DNA of 64,000 nt, from contig JAZRLP010000004.1 in the NCBI GenBank assembly GCA_045646905.1, positions 28,018-92,017 on the forward strand. The letters run 5' to 3'. The stretch comes from RGIG4079 sp045646905 (GTDB lineage Bacteria > Bacteroidota > Bacteroidia > Bacteroidales > Muribaculaceae). Shown in pieces: positions 52,573 to 61,622 of the stretch (within the stretch, counting starts at the first letter, position 1; each line of letters begins with the position of its first letter). The notes under the pieces were generated by a model. It made no database searches. It saw only the letters and a program-made list of their open reading frames with translations, and had not been told where the DNA came from. A program made the translations under genes and the position numbers.

Positions 52573-53139
52573 TTATTTTACAAACTCTTCAATTAAAGCC
52601 TTTGTTTGCGCTACAGCAGTTGCCAAGTCATCATTCACCACTTGGAAATCATACTCTTTGGCAAATCCTATTTCATATTCGGCCTTACCTACTCGTTCAT
52701 TAATAACCTCGGCACTATCGGTTGCACGCCCTTCAAGACGACGGCGCAACTCCTCAACGCTTGGTGGCATAATAAAAATACTACGAGCCTCTTCGCCATA
52801 GAGTTTTTTCACATTCACTCCACCTTTCACATCGATATCGAGCACCACATTGTGACCAGCTTCGCATATGCGAGCTACTTCGCTTTTCAAAGTACCATAG
52901 AAGCGACCAGGATACACCTCTTCATATTCTACAAATGCATCTTCAGCTATCGCCTTGCGAAACTCTTCGTCGGTGAGGAAGAAATAGTTCACTCCATGTT
53001 GTTCACCCTCGCGTGGAGCGCGATTGGTTGCCGAAACCGAAAACTGCATATCAATTTCACCTTCGGCAAGAATTGCGTTGATAATAGTTGATTTCCCACA
53101 ACCCGATGGAGCCGATATGATAATAACTTTTCCTGCCAT
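52573..53139 (-). CDS. gmk: Guanylate kinase
   Basis: 188 aa. P-loop APSGCGKST (10-18), then SATNRAPREGEQHGVNYFFL and YEEVYPGRFYGT, the GMP-binding signature. Phosphorylates GMP to GDP. Six bp after yicC, an arrangement common across bacteria. Confidence 0.96.
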   Translation of the reverse strand: MAGKVIIISAPSGCGKSTIINAILAEGEIDMQFSVSATNRAPREGEQHGVNYFFLTDEEFRKAIAEDAFVEYEEVYPGRFYGTLKSEVARICEAGHNVVLDIDVKGGVNVKKLYGEEARSIFIMPPSVEELRRRLEGRATDSAEVINERVGKAEYEIGFAKEYDFQVVNDDLATAVAQTKALIEEFVK

Positions 53140-53145
53140 AACTCG

Positions 53146-54021
53146 TTACATTACATTGAGCACTTGCTCCTTGATTTGTTCAAGTTCATCTTTCATTCTC
53201 ACCACAATCTTTTGCATTTCGGCATGATTGCTTTTCGAGCCGAGAGTATTTATTTCACGACCCATTTCTTGAGAAATAAAACCGAGTTTTTTACCTTGAC
53301 CATGAGTATCGTTCATCGTCTCAATAAAATAATTGAGGTGTTGAGTGAGGCGTTGCTTTTCCTCATTCACATCAAGTTTTTCGATGTAATAAATCATCTC
53401 TTGTTCAAGACGCGATTTATCATAGTCAACCTCCTTAATTTTAGCCAATCCATCTTCAATGCGAGCACGAATTTTTGCCACGCGCTCACCTTCATATTGA
53501 GGCACCTCGCTCAATCGTGCACGAATATTGTCGATGCGTTGAGCGAAGAACTCTTCAAGTTTCTTACCCTCTTCGCGACGGAATTGCATCAACCCCTCGA
53601 TAGCCTCATCAACAGCTTTGAGTAGAGCATCCCCCTCCTCATCGCTCAATGAGGTTGAATTTTCGGCCTTCATCACCTCGGGCATACGCAACAACACACT
53701 ATACCAATCGGTAGGCAACGGAATAGCCAACTCTTGCGACATCGTTTCTATTTGCGTTTTATATTGAGCCATCAACGCAATGTTGAGAGTGGCTGGAGTG
53801 TCTGACACAACTGTTTCAACATGCACACTCAAGTCAACTTTGCCTCGTTCAAGACGACGCGCAATGCGATTGCGCATTTCAAGTTCTTTTTCACGATATG
53901 CAGCAGGTACTCGAGCCGACACATCGAGTTGCTTGCTGTTGAGCGATTTTATCTCAACAGTGATTTTTTTATTTGGGATTTCAACAATTGCCTTGCCAAA
54001 TCCCGTCATTGATAAGAGCAT
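53146..54021 (-). CDS. yicC: YicC-family stress-linked endoribonuclease-like protein
   Basis: 291 aa from ATG 54021 (MLLSMTGFGKA; the MTGFG signature). A longer frame up to 54144 is rejected because the promoter -7 box lies inside it at 54050-54058. C-terminal GRKI-like segment QEMGREINTLGSKSNHAEMQ, ending VRMKDELEQIKEQVLNVM, is the other family landmark. E. coli YicC is linked to RNase activity and sRNA decay. First gene of the operon. Confidence 0.92.
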   Translation of the reverse strand: MLLSMTGFGKAIVEIPNKKITVEIKSLNSKQLDVSARVPAAYREKELEMRNRIARRLERGKVDLSVHVETVVSDTPATLNIALMAQYKTQIETMSQELAIPLPTDWYSVLLRMPEVMKAENSTSLSDEEGDALLKAVDEAIEGLMQFRREEGKKLEEFFAQRIDNIRARLSEVPQYEGERVAKIRARIEDGLAKIKEVDYDKSRLEQEMIYYIEKLDVNEEKQRLTQHLNYFIETMNDTHGQGKKLGFISQEMGREINTLGSKSNHAEMQKIVVRMKDELEQIKEQVLNVM

Positions 54022-54049
54022 TCTATTACAATTTTTATATTTATTTTCT

Positions 54050-54087
54050 GCAAAGTTAAGTTTTAAGGTTGAAAATGCGTAAATTTG
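54050..54087. promoter_or_regulatory. Divergent promoters of yicC and tsaB
   Basis: Minus -7 TAACTTTGC (54058-54050) for yicC and plus -7 TAAATTTG (54080-54087) for tsaB, 22 nt before its ATG. The two boxes are only 21 bp apart, so the -33 regions overlap. Confidence 0.65.
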
Positions 54088-54109
54088 TAGCGAAAATCTT
54101 ACAAAAAAA

Positions 54110-54805
54110 ATGGCAGTAATATTAAATATCGAAACATCAACCAATGTTTGCTCGGTTGCAGTAACAGCCGAGGGGATGGTTTTAACCCACTTTGAAGACT
54201 TCCAAGGTCAAAATCACGCAGCACTATTGAGTGGCTACATAAAAGCGTGTCTCGACTATATTCGCGAAAAAGAAATGACGCTCGATGCAGTAGCCGTAAG
54301 CATCGGCCCAGGCAGTTACACCGGCTTGCGAATAGGCCTATCCGAGGCTAAAGGACTCGCCTATGCTCTCAACATTCCACTAATAGGCATCGACACATTG
54401 CAAATCATGGCAGTATCGGTAATGTTCAAGCACGACATCGACCCCGATGCTCTATTTGTGCCAATGATCGACGCCCGACGCATGGAAGTTTACACTGCCG
54501 TTTACGACATGGCACTCAACTCACAACTCGCCCCCACTCCACTCATTCTCGACGAGACATCCTATCGCGAGTGGCTCGACAAAGGCGCAAAAATGATATT
54601 CTTTGGTAACGGTAGCGACAAAGCAAAAGAATTACTTGAATCACATCCCGGTGCACAATTCATTGCCGACATCAGCCCACTGGCAGTTGACATGATGGCA
54701 CTCTCCGACCGAGCATTCTCACAACAGCAATTCCTCGACCTCGCCTACTCAACACCTTCCTACCTCAAAGAATTCCAAGCCACCAAACCTAAAAACTTGA
54801 TATAA
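54110..54805 (+). CDS. tsaB: tRNA threonylcarbamoyladenosine protein TsaB
   Basis: 231 aa. N-terminal ILNIETSTNVCSVAV, then SIGPGSYTGLRIGLSEAKGL and PLIGIDTL are the TsaB signatures. Scaffold partner of TsaD/TsaE in t6A37 modification of ANN-decoding tRNAs. Single gene divergent from yicC. Confidence 0.94.
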   Translation: MAVILNIETSTNVCSVAVTAEGMVLTHFEDFQGQNHAALLSGYIKACLDYIREKEMTLDAVAVSIGPGSYTGLRIGLSEAKGLAYALNIPLIGIDTLQIMAVSVMFKHDIDPDALFVPMIDARRMEVYTAVYDMALNSQLAPTPLILDETSYREWLDKGAKMIFFGNGSDKAKELLESHPGAQFIADISPLAVDMMALSDRAFSQQQFLDLAYSTPSYLKEFQATKPKNLI

Positions 54806-54833
54806 AATAACACTTTAATACACAACAATTTTG

Positions 54834-54850
54834 TTATATTAATTATAACA
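54834..54850 (+). promoter_or_regulatory. Inverted repeat upstream of the flavodiiron gene
   Basis: GTTATA (54834-54839), TTAAT, TATAAC (54845-54850), 20 bp before ATG 54871. Possible operator; no clear -7 box in this gap. Confidence 0.35.
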
Positions 54851-54870
54851 TTAAATAAAATCTACAATTT

Positions 54871-56034
54871 ATGAATAAGAACATAACTTCTTCGATTAAA
54901 TATATCGGTGTTGATGATATGACGCTCGATTTGTTTGAGAGTCAATATATCATTCCTAATGGTATTTCATATAATTCATACCTCATTATCGATGAGAAAG
55001 TGGCTATTATGGACACGGTGGATCGTCGCATGAGCGATGAATGGTGGAGAAATCTTGAAACTGCTCTTGAGGGCCGCACTCCCGATTATCTCATTGTGCA
55101 CCACATGGAGCCCGACCATGCTGGAAATATCGCCAAAGCTATGGCTAAATTTCCCGAAATAAAAATCGTGGCATCGGCCAAAGCTATTGCTATGATGCCT
55201 CAATTTTTTGAAGACACTGATTTCTCTGGTCGCACTATCGCCGTAAATGAGTATGAAAAGCTTTCGCTTGGCACTCACACTTTGCAATTTCTCATGGCAC
55301 CTATGGTGCATTGGCCCGAGGTAATGGTTACATATGACCATGCCGATAAGGTGGCATTCACTGCCGACGGATTTGGCAAATTTGGCGCATTAAGTCACGA
55401 AGAAGATTGGGCTTGTGAGGCTCGCCGATACTATTTTAATATATGTGGTAAATATGGCATTTCGGTACAAGCTCTACTCAAAAAACTCGCAGCGCTGGAG
55501 GTGAAATACATCTGCCCTCTTCATGGCCCTATTTTAAGCGACAACCTCGACTATTATATAGGTCTATATAATACTTGGAGCAAATATGAAGTAGAAACCG
55601 ATGGCGTGTTTATCGCATATGCATCAATTCATGGTGGCACAAAAGCTGCTGCATTAAAATTGGCCGACATGCTCACCCAAAAAGGCGCAAAGAAAGTTGC
55701 CATTACCGATTTGAGTCGCGACGACATGGCCGAGGCTGTTGAAGATGCGTTCCGTTATGGCCGAATGGTAATCGCTGCGTCATCATACGATGGTGATGTA
55801 TTCCCTCCTATGTATGATTTCTTGCACCACCTCAAGCTCAAAGCATTCCAAAATCGCCGCGTAGCAATCATCGAAAATGGCTCATGGGCACCATCGGCTG
55901 GACGCGTAATGAAAGAAATGATTGGTAAAATGAAAAACATCGACCTCGTTGAACCTATCGTAACACTACGCTCAACAATGAAACAAACCGATATTCCTGC
56001 AATGGAAGCCCTTGCCGATGCAATATTGAAATAA
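54871..56034 (+). CDS. Flavodiiron (A-type) flavoprotein
   Basis: 387 aa. A lactamase-type domain has the diiron ligands HHMEPDH (His78, Glu80, Asp82, His83), with later His in MVHWPEVM and CPLHGPILS. The C-terminal flavodoxin domain starts near 250 (IAYASIHGGTKAAALKLADM). Reduces O2 or NO in the cytoplasm, protecting anaerobes. No rubredoxin domain is fused, so a separate electron donor is needed. Confidence 0.92.
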   Translation: MNKNITSSIKYIGVDDMTLDLFESQYIIPNGISYNSYLIIDEKVAIMDTVDRRMSDEWWRNLETALEGRTPDYLIVHHMEPDHAGNIAKAMAKFPEIKIVASAKAIAMMPQFFEDTDFSGRTIAVNEYEKLSLGTHTLQFLMAPMVHWPEVMVTYDHADKVAFTADGFGKFGALSHEEDWACEARRYYFNICGKYGISVQALLKKLAALEVKYICPLHGPILSDNLDYYIGLYNTWSKYEVETDGVFIAYASIHGGTKAAALKLADMLTQKGAKKVAITDLSRDDMAEAVEDAFRYGRMVIAASSYDGDVFPPMYDFLHHLKLKAFQNRRVAIIENGSWAPSAGRVMKEMIGKMKNIDLVEPIVTLRSTMKQTDIPAMEALADAILK

Positions 56035-56055
56035 GATAGTCAATCTCTCAAATAT

Positions 56056-56104
56056 AATTAGGTCAACTATGCCCAAATGAGCTTTTAGTTGACCTAATTT
56101 TATT
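56056..56104 (+). terminator. Terminator after the flavodiiron gene
   Basis: 14-bp perfect stem AATTAGGTCAACTA (56056-56069) / TAGTTGACCTAATT (56086-56099), then TTATTT. Confidence 0.85.
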
Positions 56105-56144
56105 TGCAGAAAAACTACCTCTTTTTGCATTTATTATTTTAAGT

Positions 56145-56180
56145 GTGTCATATTCTTGCCCATGTGTCATATTACCTTTG
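56145..56180 (+). promoter_or_regulatory. Promoter with 11-bp direct repeats upstream of the 33-aa gene
   Basis: TGTGTCATATT occurs at 56144-56154 and 56163-56173. The second copy runs into the -7 box TACCTTTG (56173-56180). Period 19 bp, about two helical turns; possible regulator site. Confidence 0.5.
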
Positions 56181-56225
56181 TGCCATAATCAAGAACAAAA
56201 TTAATAACAATTAAAATCACATATT

Positions 56226-56327
56226 ATGGCAACATTTATCATCATCGGTTTCTTCGTAGCAATCCTCAGTGTTTTGAATCATTACGAAAAAGAATATCAA
56301 AAAGAATCACAAAACAGCGACATTTAA
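56226..56327 (+). CDS. 33-residue single-pass membrane peptide
   Basis: ATG 56226 to TAA 56327. A hydrophobic N-terminal helix (ATFIIIGFFVAILSVL) is followed by a polar, charged tail (NHYEKEYQKESQNSDI). It has its own good -7 box 45 nt upstream, which supports expression. The charge pattern suggests the tail is cytoplasmic or the peptide a subunit of a membrane complex. No family recognised. Confidence 0.55.
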   Translation: MATFIIIGFFVAILSVLNHYEKEYQKESQNSDI

Positions 56328-56411
56328 AACAAACAAGAGTGATTTACGACTTTTGGCAAAAAAAATGCGCAAAATATCGCATTAAATGATGATATATTCA
56401 CGAAAAGTTTT

Positions 56412-56420
56412 TAACTTTGC
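56412..56420 (+). promoter_or_regulatory. Putative guaB promoter -7 box
   Basis: TAACTTTGC, 28 nt before ATG 56449. The region 56328-56411 holds nothing else I can support. Confidence 0.6.
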
Positions 56421-56448
56421 ATGCAATAAAATTTAAAACTTCGTTTTT

Positions 56449-57927
56449 ATGTCATTTATTGCAGATCGTGTAAAAATGGACGGACTCACATTTGATGATG
56501 TCCTCTTGATTCCAGCTTATTCGGAAGTTCTTCCTCGCTGTGTCAGCCTCAAGACAAAATTCTCTCGTAACATCACTCTTAATGCTCCTATCGTATCGGC
56601 TGCGATGGACACCGTTACCGAAGCTCAATTAGCTATTGCTATTGCTCGCGAAGGTGGTATTGGTGTTATCCACAAAAACATGTCGATTACAGAGCAAGCC
56701 CGCCAAGTTCACGCTGTAAAACGCGCTGAAAATGGTATGATTTACGACCCTGTAACTATCAAATGTGGTAGCACTGTGAGCGATGCGCTCAACATGATGA
56801 AAGAATATCACATTGGTGGAATTCCCGTGGTTGACGACAACAATAAGCTTGTGGGCATTGTTACAAATCGCGACCTCCGTTTTGAACACGACCTATCTCG
56901 ACTCATCGACGATGTAATGACATCTGAAAACCTCGTTACAACCAACCAATCAACCAATCTCGAAGAAGCAGCTGAAATTCTTCAACAACACAAAATCGAA
57001 AAACTCCCTGTTGTTGACAGCGAAAATCATTTGATTGGTCTTGTTACATACAAAGACATCACCAAAGCAAAAGACAAGCCTAACGCGTGCAAAGATTCTC
57101 TCGGCCGTTTGCGCGTTGCTGCTGGTGTAGGTGTAACAGGCGATAGCATGGACCGCGTTGATGCTCTTGTTGAAGCTGGCGTAGATGCAATCGTAATCGA
57201 CACAGCTCACGGTCACACTAAAGGTGTGGTTGGTGTATTGAAAGCAATCAAAGAAAAATACCCATATATCGATGTAGTTGTAGGTAACATCGCAACAGGC
57301 GAAGCCGCTAAATATCTTGTTGAAAATGGTGCCGATGGCGTAAAAGTTGGTATTGGCCCAGGTTCAATCTGTACTACTCGTGTAATTGCAGGTGTAGGTG
57401 TGCCTCAATTAAGCGCAGTATATGATGTAGCGAAAGCCCTTGAAGGCACAGGTGTTCCCTTGATTGCCGATGGTGGTATTCGCTATTCGGGCGACATCGT
57501 TAAAGCCCTCGCTGCTGGTGCTTATTCAGTTATGCTCGGCGGCATGCTTGCAGGTGTTGAAGAATCTCCAGGTAGTACAATCATCTACAATGGCCGTAAG
57601 TTTAAAGCTTATCGTGGTATGGGTTCTCTCGAAGCAATGGAAAAAGGCTCAAAAGACCGTTATTTCCAAGCCAACGAAAGCGATGCTAAAAAACTCGTTC
57701 CCGAAGGTATCGCTGCTCGCGTACCCTACAAAGGCACACTTTATGAAGTTGTTTACCAAATTCTTGGTGGTCTTCGTGCAGGTATGGGTTATTGTGGTGC
57801 AGAAAACATCGACAAACTACACACTGCAAAATTCACTCGCATCACAAATGCCGGTGTAGCCGAAAGCCACCCACACGATGTGGCAATCACAAGCGAAGCT
57901 CCTAACTATAGCGCTTCACACCAATAA
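56449..57927 (+). CDS. guaB: IMP dehydrogenase
   Basis: 492 aa. TIM-barrel with the catalytic loop GIGPGSICTTR (Cys308) and the GGIRYSGDIVKALAAGA phosphate site. Two CBS domains are inserted at about 95-210 (VSDALNMMKEYHIGGIPVVD, EILQQHKIEKLPVVD). NAD-dependent IMP to XMP step of guanine synthesis. Single gene. Confidence 0.96.
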   Translation: MSFIADRVKMDGLTFDDVLLIPAYSEVLPRCVSLKTKFSRNITLNAPIVSAAMDTVTEAQLAIAIAREGGIGVIHKNMSITEQARQVHAVKRAENGMIYDPVTIKCGSTVSDALNMMKEYHIGGIPVVDDNNKLVGIVTNRDLRFEHDLSRLIDDVMTSENLVTTNQSTNLEEAAEILQQHKIEKLPVVDSENHLIGLVTYKDITKAKDKPNACKDSLGRLRVAAGVGVTGDSMDRVDALVEAGVDAIVIDTAHGHTKGVVGVLKAIKEKYPYIDVVVGNIATGEAAKYLVENGADGVKVGIGPGSICTTRVIAGVGVPQLSAVYDVAKALEGTGVPLIADGGIRYSGDIVKALAAGAYSVMLGGMLAGVEESPGSTIIYNGRKFKAYRGMGSLEAMEKGSKDRYFQANESDAKKLVPEGIAARVPYKGTLYEVVYQILGGLRAGMGYCGAENIDKLHTAKFTRITNAGVAESHPHDVAITSEAPNYSASHQ

Positions 57928-57982
57928 CAACTCATATTGCATAATTCATACGACTCTTTGAATTATGTCAAAAAAAATAATA

Positions 57983-58038
57983 ATATAGGGATATAATAAA
58001 ACCTCATGGTTTCTCGTTATATCTCTATATATTTTTTT
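57983..58038 (+). terminator. Probable guaB terminator
   Basis: 14-bp arms ATATAGGGATATAA (57983-57996) and TTATATCTCTATAT (58017-58030, one G-U), inner AAACC/GGTTT hairpin, then ATTTTTTT. Confidence 0.7.
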
Positions 58039-58054
58039 GTAATAACACTTGCTA

Positions 58055-58063
58055 TAATTTTGC
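58055..58063 (+). promoter_or_regulatory. Putative promoter of the 652-aa chaperone gene
   Basis: TAATTTTGC matches the -7 box, 24 nt before ATG 58088. Confidence 0.55.
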
Positions 58064-58087
58064 AATAAAACTATAAACTAATAAACA

Positions 58088-60046
58088 ATGAATAAATATT
58101 TTGCATCATTGGCGCTAATCGCCGCTACAATCTTCTGTGCTTCAGCAAAGAACGACGACCCTGTATTGATGAATGTAAATGGGACAGATGTAAAGTTGAG
58201 CGAATTTGAATACCTTTACAATAAAAACAACTCACAACAAGTGCAAAAACAAACAATCGACGAGTATGTTGATATGTTTGTTACATATAAACTCAAAGTT
58301 GCCGATGCCGAAGCTGCAGGAATTGACACAACAGCAGCATTCCGTAGCGAATTTAACGGACATCGCAACGAACTTGCTAATCCATACCTTGAGGACAAAT
58401 CAACAATCAATCGCCTTGTTGAAGAAGCCTACACTCGCATGCAAGAAGAAGTAAATGTGAGCCACATCATGATTCACATTTCTGAAGACCCTCAAAAAAA
58501 CAAAGAAAGCAAAGCTCGTCTTGACAGCATTCGCAAAGAATTTAAAGCTGGAAACGGATCTTTTGCCGAACTTGCTAAAAAACATTCTACCGACCGTTCT
58601 ACATCTAATCGCGGAGGTTCAATGGGCTGGATTATTTCTGGTCATTGGCCATACTCCTTTGAAGAAGCTGCTTGGGCTACAAAAAACGGCGATGTATCAG
58701 AGGTTATTGAAACATTTGCAGGATTCCACATCATTCTTGTAAATGATCGCCGCCCTGCTCGTGGTCAAGTCAATGCTAAACACATTCTTAAACTCACTCA
58801 CGGCAAATCGCCCGAAGAAGCCGAAAAAGCTAAAGCACAAATCGACTCAATATATGGCATTCTTGCATCTAAAACTCCAGCCGAATTAGAAGCAGCATTT
58901 AGCGAAATCGCAAGCACCGAGTCGGAATGTGGTTCACGCCAAAAAGGCGGCGACCTCGGATGGTTTAGTGCAGGCCAAATGGTTCCTGAATTTGAAACTG
59001 CAACTTTTGCACTCAACAATGGCCAAATGTCGCAACCAGTGAAATCTCAATTTGGATGGCACATCATCTACCGCGTTGGTAGCAAAGGCATTGCCCCTCT
59101 TGACGAATGCAAACATGGCATCATAATGGCAATCAACAACGATGACCGTGGTCTTCTTCCTCAAAAAGAAATGGAAGCAAAAATGATTAAAAAGCATAAT
59201 GCTGAAATCATTCAAAAGAACTACAAGAAACTCATTAAAGACCTCGACAAACACGGCGCTTTTGACTCTACATTTATTGCAAAATACAAAAACAGCAACT
59301 TGGCACTTATTAAAGTAGGCGACGAAACTATTCCTGCCAAGCAAATTTTCGCAAATATACATGTTTCATTATATACCGACAAAGAGTATGGCAAAAGCAT
59401 GATTAATCGCAATCTTGAAGTTACATTGGGTTCTGCCGCATTAGACTATGAACGCCGTCACCTTGAAGACTTCTATCCCGAATTCCGCAACCTTGTAAAC
59501 GAATATCGCGATGGCATCCTATTGTTTGAAGTGAGCAACCGCAATGTATGGGATAAAGCTGCAAAAGACAAAGAAGGTCTTGAACAATACTTCCAAGCCA
59601 ATCGCGCAAAATACAACAACTGGGCTACTCCAAAATATAAAGGTTTTGTGATTTTCACAACCAACGACTCAATAATGGGCGAAGCTCAAAAATTCTTGGA
59701 AGGCAAAAATCTCGACATCGATTCAGTTGCACCTATCCTACGCCAACAATTTGGCCGTAAAGATATTCGCGTTGAACGCGTAATCGCAGCAAAAGGCGAA
59801 AACGAAATCGTTGACTATATTGCTTTCGGCGGACCAAAACCCGAAGCACAAAAGAACAAATGGCAAAGTTACTTTGGCTACATGGGCAAAACGATCACTT
59901 CACCCGAAGAAGCTGCCGATGTTAGAGGTCAAGTAACTTCTGACTATCAAGCTAAACTTGAAAAAGAATGGGTTGAATCACTCCACAAAAAATATCCTGT
60001 AAAAATCAACCAAAAAGAACTTAACAAACTCAAACAACAAAAATAA
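58088..60046 (+). CDS. Periplasmic parvulin-type peptidyl-prolyl isomerase (two rotamase domains)
   Basis: 652 aa. Signal peptide MNKYFASLALIAATIFCASA. N-terminal chaperone-like helices (about 30-115), then two parvulin domains: the first near 118-220 (VSHIMIHISEDPQKNKES ... GGSMGWIISG), the second near 226-330 (VNAKHILKLTHGKSPEEA ... KGGDLGWFSAGQMVPEFE). The long C-terminal half is helical and chaperone-like. Helps fold outer-membrane proteins, SurA/PpiD style. Own promoter and terminator. Confidence 0.88.
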   Translation: MNKYFASLALIAATIFCASAKNDDPVLMNVNGTDVKLSEFEYLYNKNNSQQVQKQTIDEYVDMFVTYKLKVADAEAAGIDTTAAFRSEFNGHRNELANPYLEDKSTINRLVEEAYTRMQEEVNVSHIMIHISEDPQKNKESKARLDSIRKEFKAGNGSFAELAKKHSTDRSTSNRGGSMGWIISGHWPYSFEEAAWATKNGDVSEVIETFAGFHIILVNDRRPARGQVNAKHILKLTHGKSPEEAEKAKAQIDSIYGILASKTPAELEAAFSEIASTESECGSRQKGGDLGWFSAGQMVPEFETATFALNNGQMSQPVKSQFGWHIIYRVGSKGIAPLDECKHGIIMAINNDDRGLLPQKEMEAKMIKKHNAEIIQKNYKKLIKDLDKHGAFDSTFIAKYKNSNLALIKVGDETIPAKQIFANIHVSLYTDKEYGKSMINRNLEVTLGSAALDYERRHLEDFYPEFRNLVNEYRDGILLFEVSNRNVWDKAAKDKEGLEQYFQANRAKYNNWATPKYKGFVIFTTNDSIMGEAQKFLEGKNLDIDSVAPILRQQFGRKDIRVERVIAAKGENEIVDYIAFGGPKPEAQKNKWQSYFGYMGKTITSPEEAADVRGQVTSDYQAKLEKEWVESLHKKYPVKINQKELNKLKQQK

Positions 60047-60072
60047 GGCTAATTAATCCTTTCAAATAACAC

Positions 60073-60105
60073 AAGACCTCGCCATCAATGGTGAGGTCTT
60101 TTTTT
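60073..60105 (+). terminator. Terminator
   Basis: AAGACCTCGCCAT / ATGGTGAGGTCTT hairpin (60073-60100, one G-U pair) followed by a T-run. Confidence 0.9.
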
Positions 60106-60219
60106 CAGTCCATCCCACACTACTCAAGTCAAAATCTAAAAACAAGTAATTTAATGCCAAAAAAAACGAAAAAACTAAATTAAGTGGCGTTGAAGAATAA
60201 TAAATTCAAAAAGATAGGT

Positions 60220-60227
60220 TAACTTTG
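60220..60227 (+). promoter_or_regulatory. Putative promoter of the surA-like/OstA-like operon
   Basis: TAACTTTG matches the -7 box, 33 nt before GTG 60261. Confidence 0.55.
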
Positions 60228-60260
60228 TAGGATAAAACATTTTAGACAAACAAATCAACC

Positions 60261-61622
60261 GTGAAAGTGAAAAGACTTACATTAAGCTTTATATTATCGG
60301 CAATCGCAGCATTTGCAACGATTGCTCAAAACAACATTGCCGAAGAGGTAGCATGGGTCATTGGCGACCAACTAATATACAAATCAGACATTGAGGCAAT
60401 GTATCAACAAATGCAATATGAAAAAACGCCCATCAATGGCGACCCATATTGCGTAATACCCGAGCGTCTTGCTCTTGAAAAGCTATTCCTACATCAAGCC
60501 GACCTTGACACTGTAGAAGTTCAAAACGCTATGATATTGCAACAAGTCGAAAGCCGATTAAACTACTACATCACCAACCTTGGATCAAAAGAGAAGGTCG
60601 AGCAATACTTCCGCAAAACAATACCACAAATGCGCGAAGAATTGACCGAAATGTGGAAAAACCAATCACGCATTCAACAAGTGCAAGCATCGCTTACTAA
60701 AGATTTAAAAACAACCCCTGCCGATGTTAGAAAGTATTTCTCTACACTTCACGCCGACAGTATTCCTTTCGTGCCCATGCAAGTTGAGGTACAAATCATA
60801 ACTCTCAACCCCATCATTCCTCGCCAAGAAATTGAAGATGTAAAAGCTCGCCTACGCGACTACTCTAATCGCGTCACAAGTGGCGAAAGCGAATTTTCTA
60901 CATTGGCAATTCTTTATTCCGAAGATGGTAGCAGCGTGCGCGGTGGAGAAATTGGCTTTATGGGTAGAGGTCACTTGGAGCCCGAATATGCAGCAGCGGC
61001 ATTCAACCTCAACGACCCCAAGAAAGTATCTAAAATCGTAGAAACTCAATATGGCTACCACATCATTCAGTTAATTGAAAAGCGTGGCGACCGCATTAAC
61101 ACACGCCACATTCTCCTTCGCCCTAAAGTTTCTGACAAAGACTTAACTGCAGCAATCAATCGATTAGACTCTATTCGCACCGATATTCTTGACAAGAAAT
61201 TCACCTTTGAAGAAGCAGCTCCAGTAATCTCACAAGACAAAGACACTCGCAATAGCAAAGGTGTAATGGTTAACAGTGAAACAGGCACAATCAGATTTGA
61301 AATGTCACATTTACCTCAAGAAATTTCTCGCGAAGTAAATCTTCTTCAACCAGGCGAAATTTCAAAACCTTTCATCATGAAAGATACCCGAAGTAATCGT
61401 GACATCGTTGCAATCGTAAAACTCACCAATCGCATAAATGGACATAAAGCCAACTTATCAGAAGATTATCAATTAATCAAATCAATGTATGAAAAATCGG
61501 CTAAAAACAAAATGATTGCCGATTGGATTAACAAAAAGATTAACGACACATACATTCGCATTGAAGACGGTTGGCAAAACTGCGATTTCGAGCATAATTG
61601 GTTAAAAGACAAGTCGAAATGA
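60261..61622 (+). CDS. SurA-like periplasmic peptidyl-prolyl isomerase
   Basis: 453 aa with a GTG start and signal peptide (KVKRLTLSFILSAIAAFATI, then AQ). A SurA-type N-terminal domain (about 25-165) precedes a parvulin domain at about 172-275 (VEVQIITLNP ... RGGEIGFMGRGHLEPEYAAA) and a second, weaker one from 278 (INTRHILLRPK). Acts on outer-membrane protein folding. Its stop overlaps the OstA-like start (ATGA). Confidence 0.88.
   Translation: MKVKRLTLSFILSAIAAFATIAQNNIAEEVAWVIGDQLIYKSDIEAMYQQMQYEKTPINGDPYCVIPERLALEKLFLHQADLDTVEVQNAMILQQVESRLNYYITNLGSKEKVEQYFRKTIPQMREELTEMWKNQSRIQQVQASLTKDLKTTPADVRKYFSTLHADSIPFVPMQVEVQIITLNPIIPRQEIEDVKARLRDYSNRVTSGESEFSTLAILYSEDGSSVRGGEIGFMGRGHLEPEYAAAAFNLNDPKKVSKIVETQYGYHIIQLIEKRGDRINTRHILLRPKVSDKDLTAAINRLDSIRTDILDKKFTFEEAAPVISQDKDTRNSKGVMVNSETGTIRFEMSHLPQEISREVNLLQPGEISKPFIMKDTRSNRDIVAIVKLTNRINGHKANLSEDYQLIKSMYEKSAKNKMIADWINKKINDTYIRIEDGWQNCDFEHNWLKDKSK

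Noticed and set aside
53164..53625. 153-aa plus ORF inside yicC
   Set aside because: Antisense to a well-conserved family; no start signals.
54022..54144. 41-residue N-terminal extension of yicC
   Set aside because: Would begin upstream of the yicC promoter at 54050-54058 and run into tsaB; the family starts with MTGFG.
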